From contig JBAYZS010000063.1 in NCBI GenBank assembly GCA_041672395.1, positions 1 through 12,137 on the forward strand: 12,137 nt of DNA, written 5' to 3'. Position 1 is the first letter of the stretch. Each line of letters opens with the position of its first letter. Position numbers and translations under genes: made by a program. The stretch is from UBA5287 sp041672395. GTDB taxonomy: Bacteria > Bacteroidota > Bacteroidia > Bacteroidales > Dysgonomonadaceae. Of the stretch, positions 5,602 to 12,137 are shown piece by piece. Under the pieces are notes generated by a model. The model made no database searches. It was not told the origin of the DNA and worked only from the letters and a program-made list of their open reading frames with translations.

Positions 5602-6797
5602 TTTCCTATATGTTTTGCAGTAATGTAATTTAGTTTAGCCAAAGCTGTCTGATATTCTACTTCTGCTGTGGCTTTCATTTTTTCGTATTTCAGCAATTGC
5701 TGTTGCATGCGCAACACTTCCTCAAAATCTTTTCCCGAATTGCTGTAAGCGCTAAACAGAAGGTTCAGCGATTGATTAGTTTGCTGAGTTTGCTGCTCAT
5801 ACAGATCAATCAGCTCCTTTTGCTGTTGAAGTTGAAACCAGGTCATTTCATAATTTGAAGTAAGTGAATTGACGACTTCGTCTTTTTGAAGAGAATAGCT
5901 CTCCTGCATCAGTTGTGCTTCTTTCTCAGCAGCTTTGTATTTTTTTCTAAAAATAGGGATAGACACTGAAACCATTGGCATCACTATATTTTTCCCGCTT
6001 TCCATTAGTGCATAACCCAACCCAATACCCAGTTTTGGAAGTCCCTGTTTTTGTGCTGCGGTTTCGTTGGCTTCACTGGCTTTAACTTTCAAATCCAATG
6101 CGTTTAACATCGGGTTATTGGCCAGAAGGGAATCCCTTCGAAAGCTGTCTTGCAAATATTCAGCATTAAGAGAACTATCAATTGTTACCTCTTTATCAAC
6201 ATCCCTGTTAAGCAGCTTATTAAAAGTAGTCATCAACGGTTTTTCTTTCTTTTCAAGAATGTTGAGGTTGGTAACTGCATCTTTCAGCATAATATCCACG
6301 CGCAACACATCAACCATAGGGGCCACACCATTTTTAAACTTAGAGTTGGCAATGGATTTGTAGGATTGTAGTATTTCTATGTTCTCTTGTTCAATCTGTT
6401 TCCAACGATCCAATTCATACAATGGATAATAAGCCGCCGAAACCTCATAATATAACTGGTTTCGTGCATCAAGAAATGACTGGAATTGCGCCTCTGCCAT
6501 TAAAGCAGCCGCATTGCCTTGCGCCTTCAAAGTTCCGAACCACGGAAATGTCTGCATGAGTGAAAACTCTGCACTTTGCGACATCATTTTAGGAATATTG
6601 TAGCTAAAAGAGAATGTTGGATCGGGCAATGAGCTTACCTGAGGTATTTTCTGAAGCGCAGCTTCAAACTCCTTGTATTTTGATTGTATTCCGGGATTGT
6701 TTTCTGCTGCAGTCCTATAATATTCATTTAGGGTTTGTGCTTGTACAGTTGAAACTCCTAGAATTACCAAAAAAATGATATGTATAATAAACTTCAT
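5598..6797 (-). CDS. TolC-family outer-membrane efflux channel of the Cus pump
   Basis: A 399-residue protein with a signal peptide (residues 1-20, ending TVQAQ) and two repeats of the outer-membrane efflux protein fold, each rich in long amphipathic, Gln- and Leu-rich helices. Motifs include AENNPGIQSKYKEFEAAL near the start and GLPKLGIGLGYALMES in the second half. It should form the trimeric outer-membrane tunnel that CusB couples to CusA. E. coli CusC is a lipoprotein; no lipobox cysteine is seen here, as in many Bacteroidota members. It is the middle gene of the block, with four-base overlaps at both ends (6797-6794 and 5601-5598), so it is surely co-translated with the pump. I leave the symbol blank because channel genes of this family cannot be named safely from sequence alone, though the role matches cusC. 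Confidence 0.92.
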   Translation of the reverse strand: MKFIIHIIFLVILGVSTVQAQTLNEYYRTAAENNPGIQSKYKEFEAALQKIPQVSSLPDPTFSFSYNIPKMMSQSAEFSLMQTFPWFGTLKAQGNAAALMAEAQFQSFLDARNQLYYEVSAAYYPLYELDRWKQIEQENIEILQSYKSIANSKFKNGVAPMVDVLRVDIMLKDAVTNLNILEKKEKPLMTTFNKLLNRDVDKEVTIDSSLNAEYLQDSFRRDSLLANNPMLNALDLKVKASEANETAAQKQGLPKLGIGLGYALMESGKNIVMPMVSVSIPIFRKKYKAAEKEAQLMQESYSLQKDEVVNSLTSNYEMTWFQLQQQKELIDLYEQQTQQTNQSLNLLFSAYSNSGKDFEEVLRMQQQLLKYEKMKATAEVEYQTALAKLNYITAKHIGK

Positions 6798-9700
6798 GAT
6801 TGTATCTTTTTTAATTTTCTTTCTTCACGCATACTATAAAGTACCGGCACAATAAAATAGGTAACTGCTGCAAAAATCATTCCACCAAAAGCCGGTATAG
6901 CCATAGGTATCATAATATCAGCACCTCGTCCAGTAGAAGTAAGAATTGGTAGTAGTGCAATAATAGTTGTTGCTGAAGTCATAACAGCAGGTTTAATCCT
7001 ACGGTATCCCGCTTCCACAACAGCTGCTCGTATTCCTTTCAAATTGTCGGTTTTATTCCGTAAGAAACTTTGGTCGAGATACGTAGCCATTAAAACGCCA
7101 TCATCGGTTGCAATACCAAAAAGCGCAATAAAGCCGACCCAAACTGCCACACTCAGGTTGATGGTGTGCATTTGGAACAACTCCCGCATGTTGGTGCCAA
7201 AGATGGAGAAATCTAAAAAACCACTTTGTCCGTAGAGCCAAATCATGATAAAACCACCGCTAAAGGCCATCGCAATCCCTGAAAACACCATCAGGGATGT
7301 AGTAACTGACTTAAACTGGAAGTATAGAATCAAAAAAACGATCATTAAAACAAGTGGTACAATTATGGAGAGACGTTTTTCTGCCCGCACCTGGTTTTCA
7401 TAACTACCCGAAAATTTGTAACTGACTCCGGATGGAACGTTTAAATCACCCGAATCTATACGAGCTTGTATCATTTTCTGCGCATCATCAACCACGCCCC
7501 CTTCCGAATAACCGGCACGTTTGTCAAATAGTACGTAACCCACTAGAAAAGTCTCCTCACTTTTAATAGCTTGGGGACCTCTAACGTACTCAAAATCGAC
7601 TATTTGAGAGATAGGTATTTGAGCTCCGGTTGGTGTAGGTATCAGAATTTTAGCTAGCGATTCTGGATTGTCTCTCAGTTCACGCGGGTACCGTACCCTT
7701 ACAGGGAATCGTTCTCTACCTTCAACCGTAGAAGTAATTTTCATTCCTCCAATGGCCGTTTCAATGGTTTGTTGCACATCTTCAATATTCAATCCATAGC
7801 GAGAAATTTCGTCACGGTTAATATTCAGATGCAGATAAGGTTTTCCCACAATCCGATCAGCAAATACAGCCTCAGCTTTTACAGAAGGTACTTCTTTCAG
7901 TATCTCCTCTAATTGCATCCCAAAATTTTCAATGATACTTAAGCTGGGGCCATATACTTTAATCCCCATAGGAGCACGCATTCCTGTTTGCAACATTACC
8001 AAACGGGTTTCAATGGGTTGCAGCTTAGGCGCTGACGTTACTCCTGGTATTTTTGCTACTCTCACAATTTCACTCCAAATATCATCAGGCGATTTTATTT
8101 CCGGTCGCCAATTGCGGTAGTAACTCCCTCTGTTTTCGGGTATCAACTCTTCGTAAGTTACCCCCTTATGTAAAGCATCTGTATTGGAAATTGTATCACC
8201 TGTGCTTAATATAAATCTGTCATCTTTATCAATCTTGAACCTTACCCGATGCCCATTTTCATTGAGCATATATTCAGGTCGGTAATTTATAACGTTTTCA
8301 TACATCGAGATGGGGGCTGGGTCGAGTGCTGACTCTACTCTTCCTAATTTTCCTACTGTAAGTTCAACTTCCGGAATGTTGGTCAACAACATATCCAATT
8401 GACCTAAAACTTTTCGGTTGTACTCAAAACCTGAATGTGGCATAGAAGTAGGCATTAGCAAGAAGCTTCCTTCGTTGAGTGAAGGCATGAATTCTTTCCC
8501 GATAGGGGGGAGGGTGTGGTTTAATCCTGACCACACTTTGGTGGTACGGATATTCCACCCCACCGTATCGAAGCCTTTGGCTACAAATCCAAACATATTG
8601 CTAAATCCCATCCAAGTGACTACTCCGAAAAAGATTAAAAATGTAGGGATTAAAAGGAATGTCACTTTATGATTTAAGCACCAACGGAGTATCGGTTTAT
8701 AGAAATATTCAAGGATGATGAAAAACCCTAGTATAATTATCACAAGCAGTGCAACGAACAGCACATTTGTCATCAGGCTTTTAGCTGCTCCTAAAGGCAA
8801 CCAGTATTTAGCCAGTAACCAGATTACACCAATAACTACAATTATAACTTCGGCATATTCCAGCACCCATAAGGTGAATGATCGCATCCGTTGTTGCATA
8901 GGTGAATCAGATTTCTCATTCTTTCCTGTTCTGTCAAGACCGAAGCGTTCTACACCGAACTCTTTTACCACACCAACAATGCCAAACGCCAATAAAATCA
9001 ATCCAGCCCAGGTATGTCCCAAAAAAAGAATAATAATTCCAATTGGAATCAGTGCAATATTCAGCCACTTTCTAATTTTTTTGTTTTTGATTTTTACACC
9101 AAAAAACCAATAAGCCAAGGTGGGCATAATTAATAATGAAACGATAAGCGCAGCAATCAGTGCAAATGTTTTGGTAAACGCTAGCGGCCCGAAAAGTTTA
9201 CCTTCGGCAGCCTGCATGGTAAACACTGGAATAAAACTTACAATGGTGGTAGAAACTGCGGTGAGTATTGCAGAACTAACTTCGGAAGCACCGTTATATA
9301 TGGTGATTTTGAGATTCTGTCCTGGTGGAGATTCATCAATATGTTTGATAATGTTTTCGGATAGAATTACCCCCAAATCGACCATCGTACCAATGGCAAT
9401 GGCAATACCCGACAAGGCCACAATATTGGCATCGACATGGAAATAACGCATGGCAATAAAAACCATCAGCACGGCTATGGGCAATAAACTGGAAATTAAA
9501 AAAGATGCCCTTAAGTTGTATACCATGACAATGACCACCAGAATAACAATCAGAATCTGAAGCGAAATAGCCTCCTCCAATGTCCCCAGAGTTTCATAAA
9601 TAAGACCCGAACGGTCGTAAAATGGCACAATGGTTAGCTGGCTTTCTACTCCGTTGTCCAAGATTTTTTTCGGGAGACCGGGAGATATTTCAGTGATTTT

Positions 9701-10666
9701 GTCTTTCACATTGTTGATAACCTGCAGCGGGTTGGCCCCAAATCGTGCTACTACGACTCCGCCAACAACTTCAGCACCATCTTTGTCCAGTGCACCTCTT
9801 CGGGTAGCAGGACCCAATGATACCACCCCAATGTCCTTAATCCTGATTGGCACATTATCTTGAATAGCTACTACAGCTTTCTCGATATCTTCGGTTTTTT
9901 TCACATAACCTAATCCACGCACAAGGTATTCGGCTTGGTTTATTTCTATGGTTTTAGCACCCACATCTCTATTAGACTTTTGCACCGCCTCCATCACTTT
10001 ATGTAGCGGTATGTTGTATGCTTTCAGCGCATCGGGGTTTACATCTACTTGGTATTCCTGCACAAATCCGCCAATGGAAGCCACTTCGGAAACCCCTTCT
10101 GTAGCATTCAGCCCATATTTCACATAAAAATCCTGCACGGTACGTATTTCGTGCAAATCCCAGCCTCCGGTGGGATTTCCCTCTTTGTCACGACCCTCAA
10201 TGGTGTACCAGTAAACCTGACCTAAAGCAGTGGCATCGGGACCAAGCGCAGGCTGCACACCCTCGGGCAATAACCCAGTTGGCAATGAACTCAGTTTTTC
10301 TAATATACGCGATCGAGACCAGTAAAATTCAATATCTTCAGAGAAAATAACGAAAATGCTGGAAAAGCCGAAAATAGATGAACTACGGATAGATTTTACA
10401 CCCGGGATACCTAATAAATAAGTGGTGAGAGGATAAGAAATCTGATCTTCAATATCCTGTGGCGAGCGACCCATCCACTCGGTAAATACAATTTGCTGGT
10501 TCTCTCCAATGTCAGGTATAGCATCTACAGGAACTGGGTCTCTTGGCAAAATGCCCTCATTCCAATTGAAAGGAGCTGTTGATAGCCCCCAAACAACTAG
10601 AAGAACCAAAAGCAAAGTGGTAATTAATTGATTGTTAAGAAAATACTTAATAATTTTATTTAGCAT
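6794..10666 (-). CDS. cusA: CusA-type heavy-metal RND efflux pump, unusually long
   Basis: A 1290-residue inner-membrane proton/metal antiporter of the HME-RND family. The TM4 relay IGTMVDLGVILSEN keeps Asp430 and Glu437, equivalent to E. coli CusA Asp405 and Glu412. From my recollection of E. coli CusA, all three metal-binding methionines are kept: Met738 (FLLMPTS, E. coli Met573), Met788 (APISMYEN, Met623) and Met891 (RLVMLQTG, Met672), which supports Cu(I)/Ag(I) as substrate. E. coli CusA has about 1047 residues. The extra length is mainly a 530-660 insert with about four hydrophobic segments between TM6 and TM7, about 54 extra residues between Met788 and Met891, and extra residues near 1143-1167. 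First gene of the cusA-channel-cusB block; its stop overlaps the next start. A putative promoter with an internal inverted repeat lies just upstream. Confidence 0.95.
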   Translation of the reverse strand: MLNKIIKYFLNNQLITTLLLVLLVVWGLSTAPFNWNEGILPRDPVPVDAIPDIGENQQIVFTEWMGRSPQDIEDQISYPLTTYLLGIPGVKSIRSSSIFGFSSIFVIFSEDIEFYWSRSRILEKLSSLPTGLLPEGVQPALGPDATALGQVYWYTIEGRDKEGNPTGGWDLHEIRTVQDFYVKYGLNATEGVSEVASIGGFVQEYQVDVNPDALKAYNIPLHKVMEAVQKSNRDVGAKTIEINQAEYLVRGLGYVKKTEDIEKAVVAIQDNVPIRIKDIGVVSLGPATRRGALDKDGAEVVGGVVVARFGANPLQVINNVKDKITEISPGLPKKILDNGVESQLTIVPFYDRSGLIYETLGTLEEAISLQILIVILVVIVMVYNLRASFLISSLLPIAVLMVFIAMRYFHVDANIVALSGIAIAIGTMVDLGVILSENIIKHIDESPPGQNLKITIYNGASEVSSAILTAVSTTIVSFIPVFTMQAAEGKLFGPLAFTKTFALIAALIVSLLIMPTLAYWFFGVKIKNKKIRKWLNIALIPIGIIILFLGHTWAGLILLAFGIVGVVKEFGVERFGLDRTGKNEKSDSPMQQRMRSFTLWVLEYAEVIIVVIGVIWLLAKYWLPLGAAKSLMTNVLFVALLVIIILGFFIILEYFYKPILRWCLNHKVTFLLIPTFLIFFGVVTWMGFSNMFGFVAKGFDTVGWNIRTTKVWSGLNHTLPPIGKEFMPSLNEGSFLLMPTSMPHSGFEYNRKVLGQLDMLLTNIPEVELTVGKLGRVESALDPAPISMYENVINYRPEYMLNENGHRVRFKIDKDDRFILSTGDTISNTDALHKGVTYEELIPENRGSYYRNWRPEIKSPDDIWSEIVRVAKIPGVTSAPKLQPIETRLVMLQTGMRAPMGIKVYGPSLSIIENFGMQLEEILKEVPSVKAEAVFADRIVGKPYLHLNINRDEISRYGLNIEDVQQTIETAIGGMKITSTVEGRERFPVRVRYPRELRDNPESLAKILIPTPTGAQIPISQIVDFEYVRGPQAIKSEETFLVGYVLFDKRAGYSEGGVVDDAQKMIQARIDSGDLNVPSGVSYKFSGSYENQVRAEKRLSIIVPLVLMIVFLILYFQFKSVTTSLMVFSGIAMAFSGGFIMIWLYGQSGFLDFSIFGTNMRELFQMHTINLSVAVWVGFIALFGIATDDGVLMATYLDQSFLRNKTDNLKGIRAAVVEAGYRRIKPAVMTSATTIIALLPILTSTGRGADIMIPMAIPAFGGMIFAAVTYFIVPVLYSMREERKLKKIQS

Positions 10667-10695
10667 TATGTTATTAGTTTATTATGATGGTTACT

Positions 10696-10725
10696 CAAAC
10701 ATTCTTATGTTATAAGAAAATCAAA
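10696..10725 (-). promoter_or_regulatory. putative cusA promoter (-33 TTTG, -7 AATGTTTG)
   Basis: Reading the minus strand, TTTG (10725-10722), an 18-base spacer and AATGTTTG (10703-10696) resemble the Bacteroidota promoter TTTG-N19-21-TAnnTTTG, with one mismatch in the -7 element and a slightly short spacer. The start of transcription would fall near 10690, about 25 bases before the cusA ATG. The weak match fits a regulated promoter, and an inverted repeat fills the spacer. Confidence 0.45.
10702..10718. promoter_or_regulatory. perfect 7-3-7 inverted repeat inside the putative cusA promoter, candidate operator
   Basis: TTCTTATGTTATAAGAA has two perfect 7-base inverted arms around a 3-base centre. 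It lies between the putative -33 and -7 elements of cusA, where a bound dimeric regulator could repress or reshape the promoter. I did not find a second full copy in the window. The ligand-binding protein is unknown; the HMA-AraC regulator encoded at 1198-1779 is one candidate. Confidence 0.45.
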
Positions 10726-10804
10726 CACAAAATGTTCATGATAATCACATGTATGCGGAGTATTTCTCAAAGATGGTTAAATACCTCTGAAATTATAATC
10801 CACA

Positions 10805-10837
10805 GTTTTCTGCAACAAAGGTGTTGCAAGAAAAAAC
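10805..10837 (-). terminator. stem-loop between the HYC-like gene and cusA
   Basis: TGCAACA (10811-10817) and TGTTGCA (10822-10828) form a perfect 7-bp stem with a 4-base loop. Flanking GTTTTC and GAAAAAAC can extend it. It begins 10 bases after the HYC-like stop codon. No U run follows on the minus strand, so it may be a weak terminator, an attenuator or an mRNA processing site rather than a full stop. Confidence 0.4.
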
Positions 10838-10847
10838 TAATAATTGG

Positions 10848-11288
10848 CTAAAGTCGATATACGCAGATAAGCGAAAGGAAGTCGAGGGTCTTCAGGAAAG
10901 ACCCATAAATGGGGAAATTAAAATTGGATTCAGTTGTTGTATCTGATGCAATTAAATTAATTAGATAATTAACTACAAACCAACCCGGCATGTAAGTTGA
11001 CTCAGTTGGTGATTGAATAGACTGAGAGCTATTCGGGGTGAAATTGTCTGTTACAACCTCTAAGGCTGTAGTCGAACAGCAACTATTTTCAGATTCAATA
11101 TGATTTAATGATAGTATATTCGCATTTTCATTTTCACCTGTTTCAGCAGCCATGCAGCACATATTGCTACTCAACTTTTGGATATTAAATGATTGCAATT
11201 CACCTTGACAAAAATGCATAGATAGGATGGGATGCACACTTAACGTAAGCACCAAAAGAAGCAATATGTATGTCAAAATGCGTTTCAT
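10848..11288 (-). CDS. short Cys-rich secreted protein resembling the HYC_CC_PP family
   Basis: A 146-residue protein with a hydrophobic N-terminal signal or anchor segment (residues 4-23). The HFC motif (His25, Cys27) follows at once, then MCC (Cys44, Cys45) and SCC (Cys70, Cys71). The His-aromatic-Cys motif, two CC pairs and a hydrophobic C-terminal stretch (FLSLICVYRL) match the layout of the Bacteroidota HYC_CC_PP family, although the first motif is HFC instead of HYC. The family is uncharacterised and often found near copper genes; the soft ligands suggest periplasmic Cu(I)/Ag(I) binding, which is inference. It lies upstream of cusA with 181 bases between them, including a stem-loop, so it could be co-transcribed or separate. 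It has the best promoter in the window. Confidence 0.72.
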   Translation of the reverse strand: MKRILTYILLLLVLTLSVHPILSMHFCQGELQSFNIQKLSSNMCCMAAETGENENANILSLNHIESENSCCSTTALEVVTDNFTPNSSQSIQSPTESTYMPGWFVVNYLINLIASDTTTESNFNFPIYGSFLKTLDFLSLICVYRL

Positions 11289-11326
11289 CTTCTCTATTAA
11301 CCTGATATTATTCTAATTTGCAAAAA

Positions 11327-11357
11327 CAAAAGTACATCAATTTTCCGAATATACAAA
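11327..11357 (-). promoter_or_regulatory. strong Bacteroidota promoter of the HYC-like gene
   Basis: On the minus strand TTTG (11357-11354), a 19-base spacer and TACTTTTG (11334-11327) match the Bacteroidota consensus TTTG-N19-21-TAnnTTTG exactly. Transcription would begin near 11320, leaving a leader of about 32 bases before the ATG at 11288. A second TACTTTTG lies at 11361-11354, overlapping the -33 element, and could serve as an alternative upstream start. Confidence 0.7.
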
Positions 11358-11361
11358 AGTA

Positions 11362-11797
11362 TAACGTTTGAAATGAGTTTTTTGTTTAAAAAAAATTACA
11401 TGACAGATCTATTTGTTGCAAAAGTATATTCTGTATATATAGTATAGTGCTTCTCAACTTGAAAATTATTAACAAAACAGGTTGTTAGCGTGTGTTTTTT
11501 CGCTTCTATTAAACAACAAAATTAGCTGTGTATACTATTCCCCTACTCATCTCTTTTAATTTGTTCGTGTAATTTTCTAAGCTGTGTGTCGCTAAGTAAA
11601 GAAATTTTTCAACTTTCTCGCTACGTAACACATATATTAAAAAACGACGTAAGTAGTAGTAAAATATACTGTATAGTGATTTTTGAAAGTAAACATATCT
11701 TTTGTTTTAAGTGTTGGTTAGGAATTATAAGGACTTTCTTATTAATCTCAATAACTTAACTATAAGTCTAGATTGTCAATTACAAGTTAAATTTGTA
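11362..11797. other. AT-rich stretch with no supported gene
   Basis: About 435 bases between the HYC-like promoter and the small membrane protein gene. I see no RNA gene and no convincing coding sequence. It holds loose direct repeats: GTATAGTG at 11442-11449 and 11671-11678; (T/A)AGCTGTGT at 11523-11531 and 11579-11587; and CGCTAAGTAA/CGCTACGTAA at 11590-11599 and 11619-11628. A 65-codon open frame without an ATG near its start runs on the minus strand (11706-11509). The stretch may be a remnant of lost genes or a regulatory spacer. Confidence 0.5.
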
Positions 11798-11977
11798 TCA
11801 GTGCGTATGCGGCTCTACTTCTTTCTTTTCTGGTGACTCACTCTCTACCTGTTCCTTTTTAAAGACACCACTGCTTCGAATAGTTGCAATTATAACAGTT
11901 TGGAGTAACATAAAACCAATGATTAAAATTGTTACCCACCGCAGTTTATTTATTCTTCTTGTATTATTTTTGATCAT
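11798..11977 (-). CDS. 59-residue single-pass membrane protein with acidic, His-ended tail
   Basis: Translates as MIKNNTRRINKLR, then a 20-residue hydrophobic helix (WVTILIIGFMLLQTVIIATI), then a charged tail with KKEQVESESPEKKEVEPHTH and a TGA stop. The basic N-terminus, single helix and acidic tail are what a real small membrane protein shows (N-terminus inside, tail in the periplasm). I do not recognise the family. The final His-Thr-His and position beside copper genes hint at a metal link, without proof. A 19-codon frame starting MPGFPAIKFM (12023-11964) overlaps its start and could be a coupled leader. No clear promoter was found; the stem-loop at 12093-12122 separates it from whatever lies to the right. 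Confidence 0.55.
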   Translation of the reverse strand: MIKNNTRRINKLRWVTILIIGFMLLQTVIIATIRSSGVFKKEQVESESPEKKEVEPHTH

Positions 11978-12092
11978 AACGAAAATTTTTCTGCATGAAT
12001 TTGATTGCTGGAAATCCCGGCATCTGAAAGTTGATTAATAATTATTAGTGTCCGCTAAACATTTTATCGAAAAAAATAATGGTAAAGTAAAA

Positions 12093-12122
12093 GGGCTGGT
12101 TTCCAAAAGAGGAAATCAGCCC
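12093..12122 (-). terminator. intrinsic terminator-like hairpin of an upstream off-window gene
   Basis: GGGCTGATTTCC and GGAAACCAGCCC pair around a 6-base loop in the minus-strand transcript, with one A-C mismatch, and TTTTACTTT follows. This is a good rho-independent terminator for a minus-strand gene ending to the right of the window. Read on the plus strand the stem is fully paired (with one G-U), but the T run after it is poor. Confidence 0.7.
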
Positions 12123-12137
12123 TAAATGTCTTATCTT

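Noticed and set aside
8715..9863. Plus-strand open frames opposite cusA
   Set aside because: Antisense shadows of a well-supported 1290-residue pump gene; no signal or domain features of their own.
11509..11706. 65-codon minus-strand open frame (contains SEKVEKFLYLATHSLENY)
   Set aside because: It has no ATG near its start, no leader and no family I recognise; an open frame of this size can occur by chance. It might be a remnant, but I cannot support it as a gene.
11401..11797. Possible small RNA or repeat array in the AT-rich gap
   Set aside because: The repeats are short, imperfect and irregularly spaced; there is no CRISPR spacing, no tRNA-like fold and no promoter-terminator pair.

Overview
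The window looks like chromosomal DNA of a Bacteroidota bacterium, probably a Bacteroidales-like lineage. The evidence is the AT-rich composition, start codons preceded by A/T-rich leaders rather than Shine-Dalgarno sequences, several -7 elements of the TAnnTTTG type, and families typical of this phylum (standalone DUF3347, Haem_bd, HYC_CC_PP-like proteins, SHOCT-tail membrane proteins, long CusA). Every gene I can support lies on the minus strand, so transcription runs from high to low coordinates. The whole window reads as one copper/silver homeostasis and efflux island.

Right part (12137 to 10848): a terminator-like hairpin of an off-window gene, a 59-residue single-pass membrane protein (11798-11977), about 500 bp of AT-rich DNA without a convincing gene, then a short Cys-rich secreted protein of the HYC_CC_PP type with a very good Bacteroidota promoter.

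Centre (10666 to 3817): three genes joined by 4-base ATGA overlaps, in the order cusA (RND pump), TolC-family outer-membrane channel, cusB (periplasmic adaptor). CusA keeps the proton-relay D/E pair and all three methionines equivalent to the E. coli Cu(I)/Ag(I) site, but is about 250 residues longer than E. coli CusA. CusB carries an N-terminal heavy-metal-binding domain and a C-terminal DUF3347 domain. A 17-bp perfect inverted repeat lies in the putative cusA promoter, and a long imperfect hairpin follows cusB.

Left part (3581 to 1): a small Cys-rich membrane protein, a PII-like protein of the kind linked to metal pumps, a decayed DUF3347 gene fragment, an intact DUF3347 protein, a c-type haem-binding protein, and an AraC-type regulator whose N-terminus resembles a heavy-metal-associated (HMA) domain. 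After a further putative promoter come a Spy/CpxP-like Met/His-rich periplasmic protein, a SHOCT membrane protein and the start of a thioredoxin-fold protein that runs off the left edge.

Working model (inference): the HMA-AraC protein senses cytosolic Cu(I)/Ag(I) and controls these units. Periplasmic Met/His/Cys-rich proteins (DUF3347, CpxP-like, HYC-like) bind or hand over the metal, CusA-TolC-CusB expels it, and the PII-like, haem and thioredoxin-like proteins adjust transport, redox state or thiol repair. No two-component CusRS pair and no P-type ATPase is present in this window.
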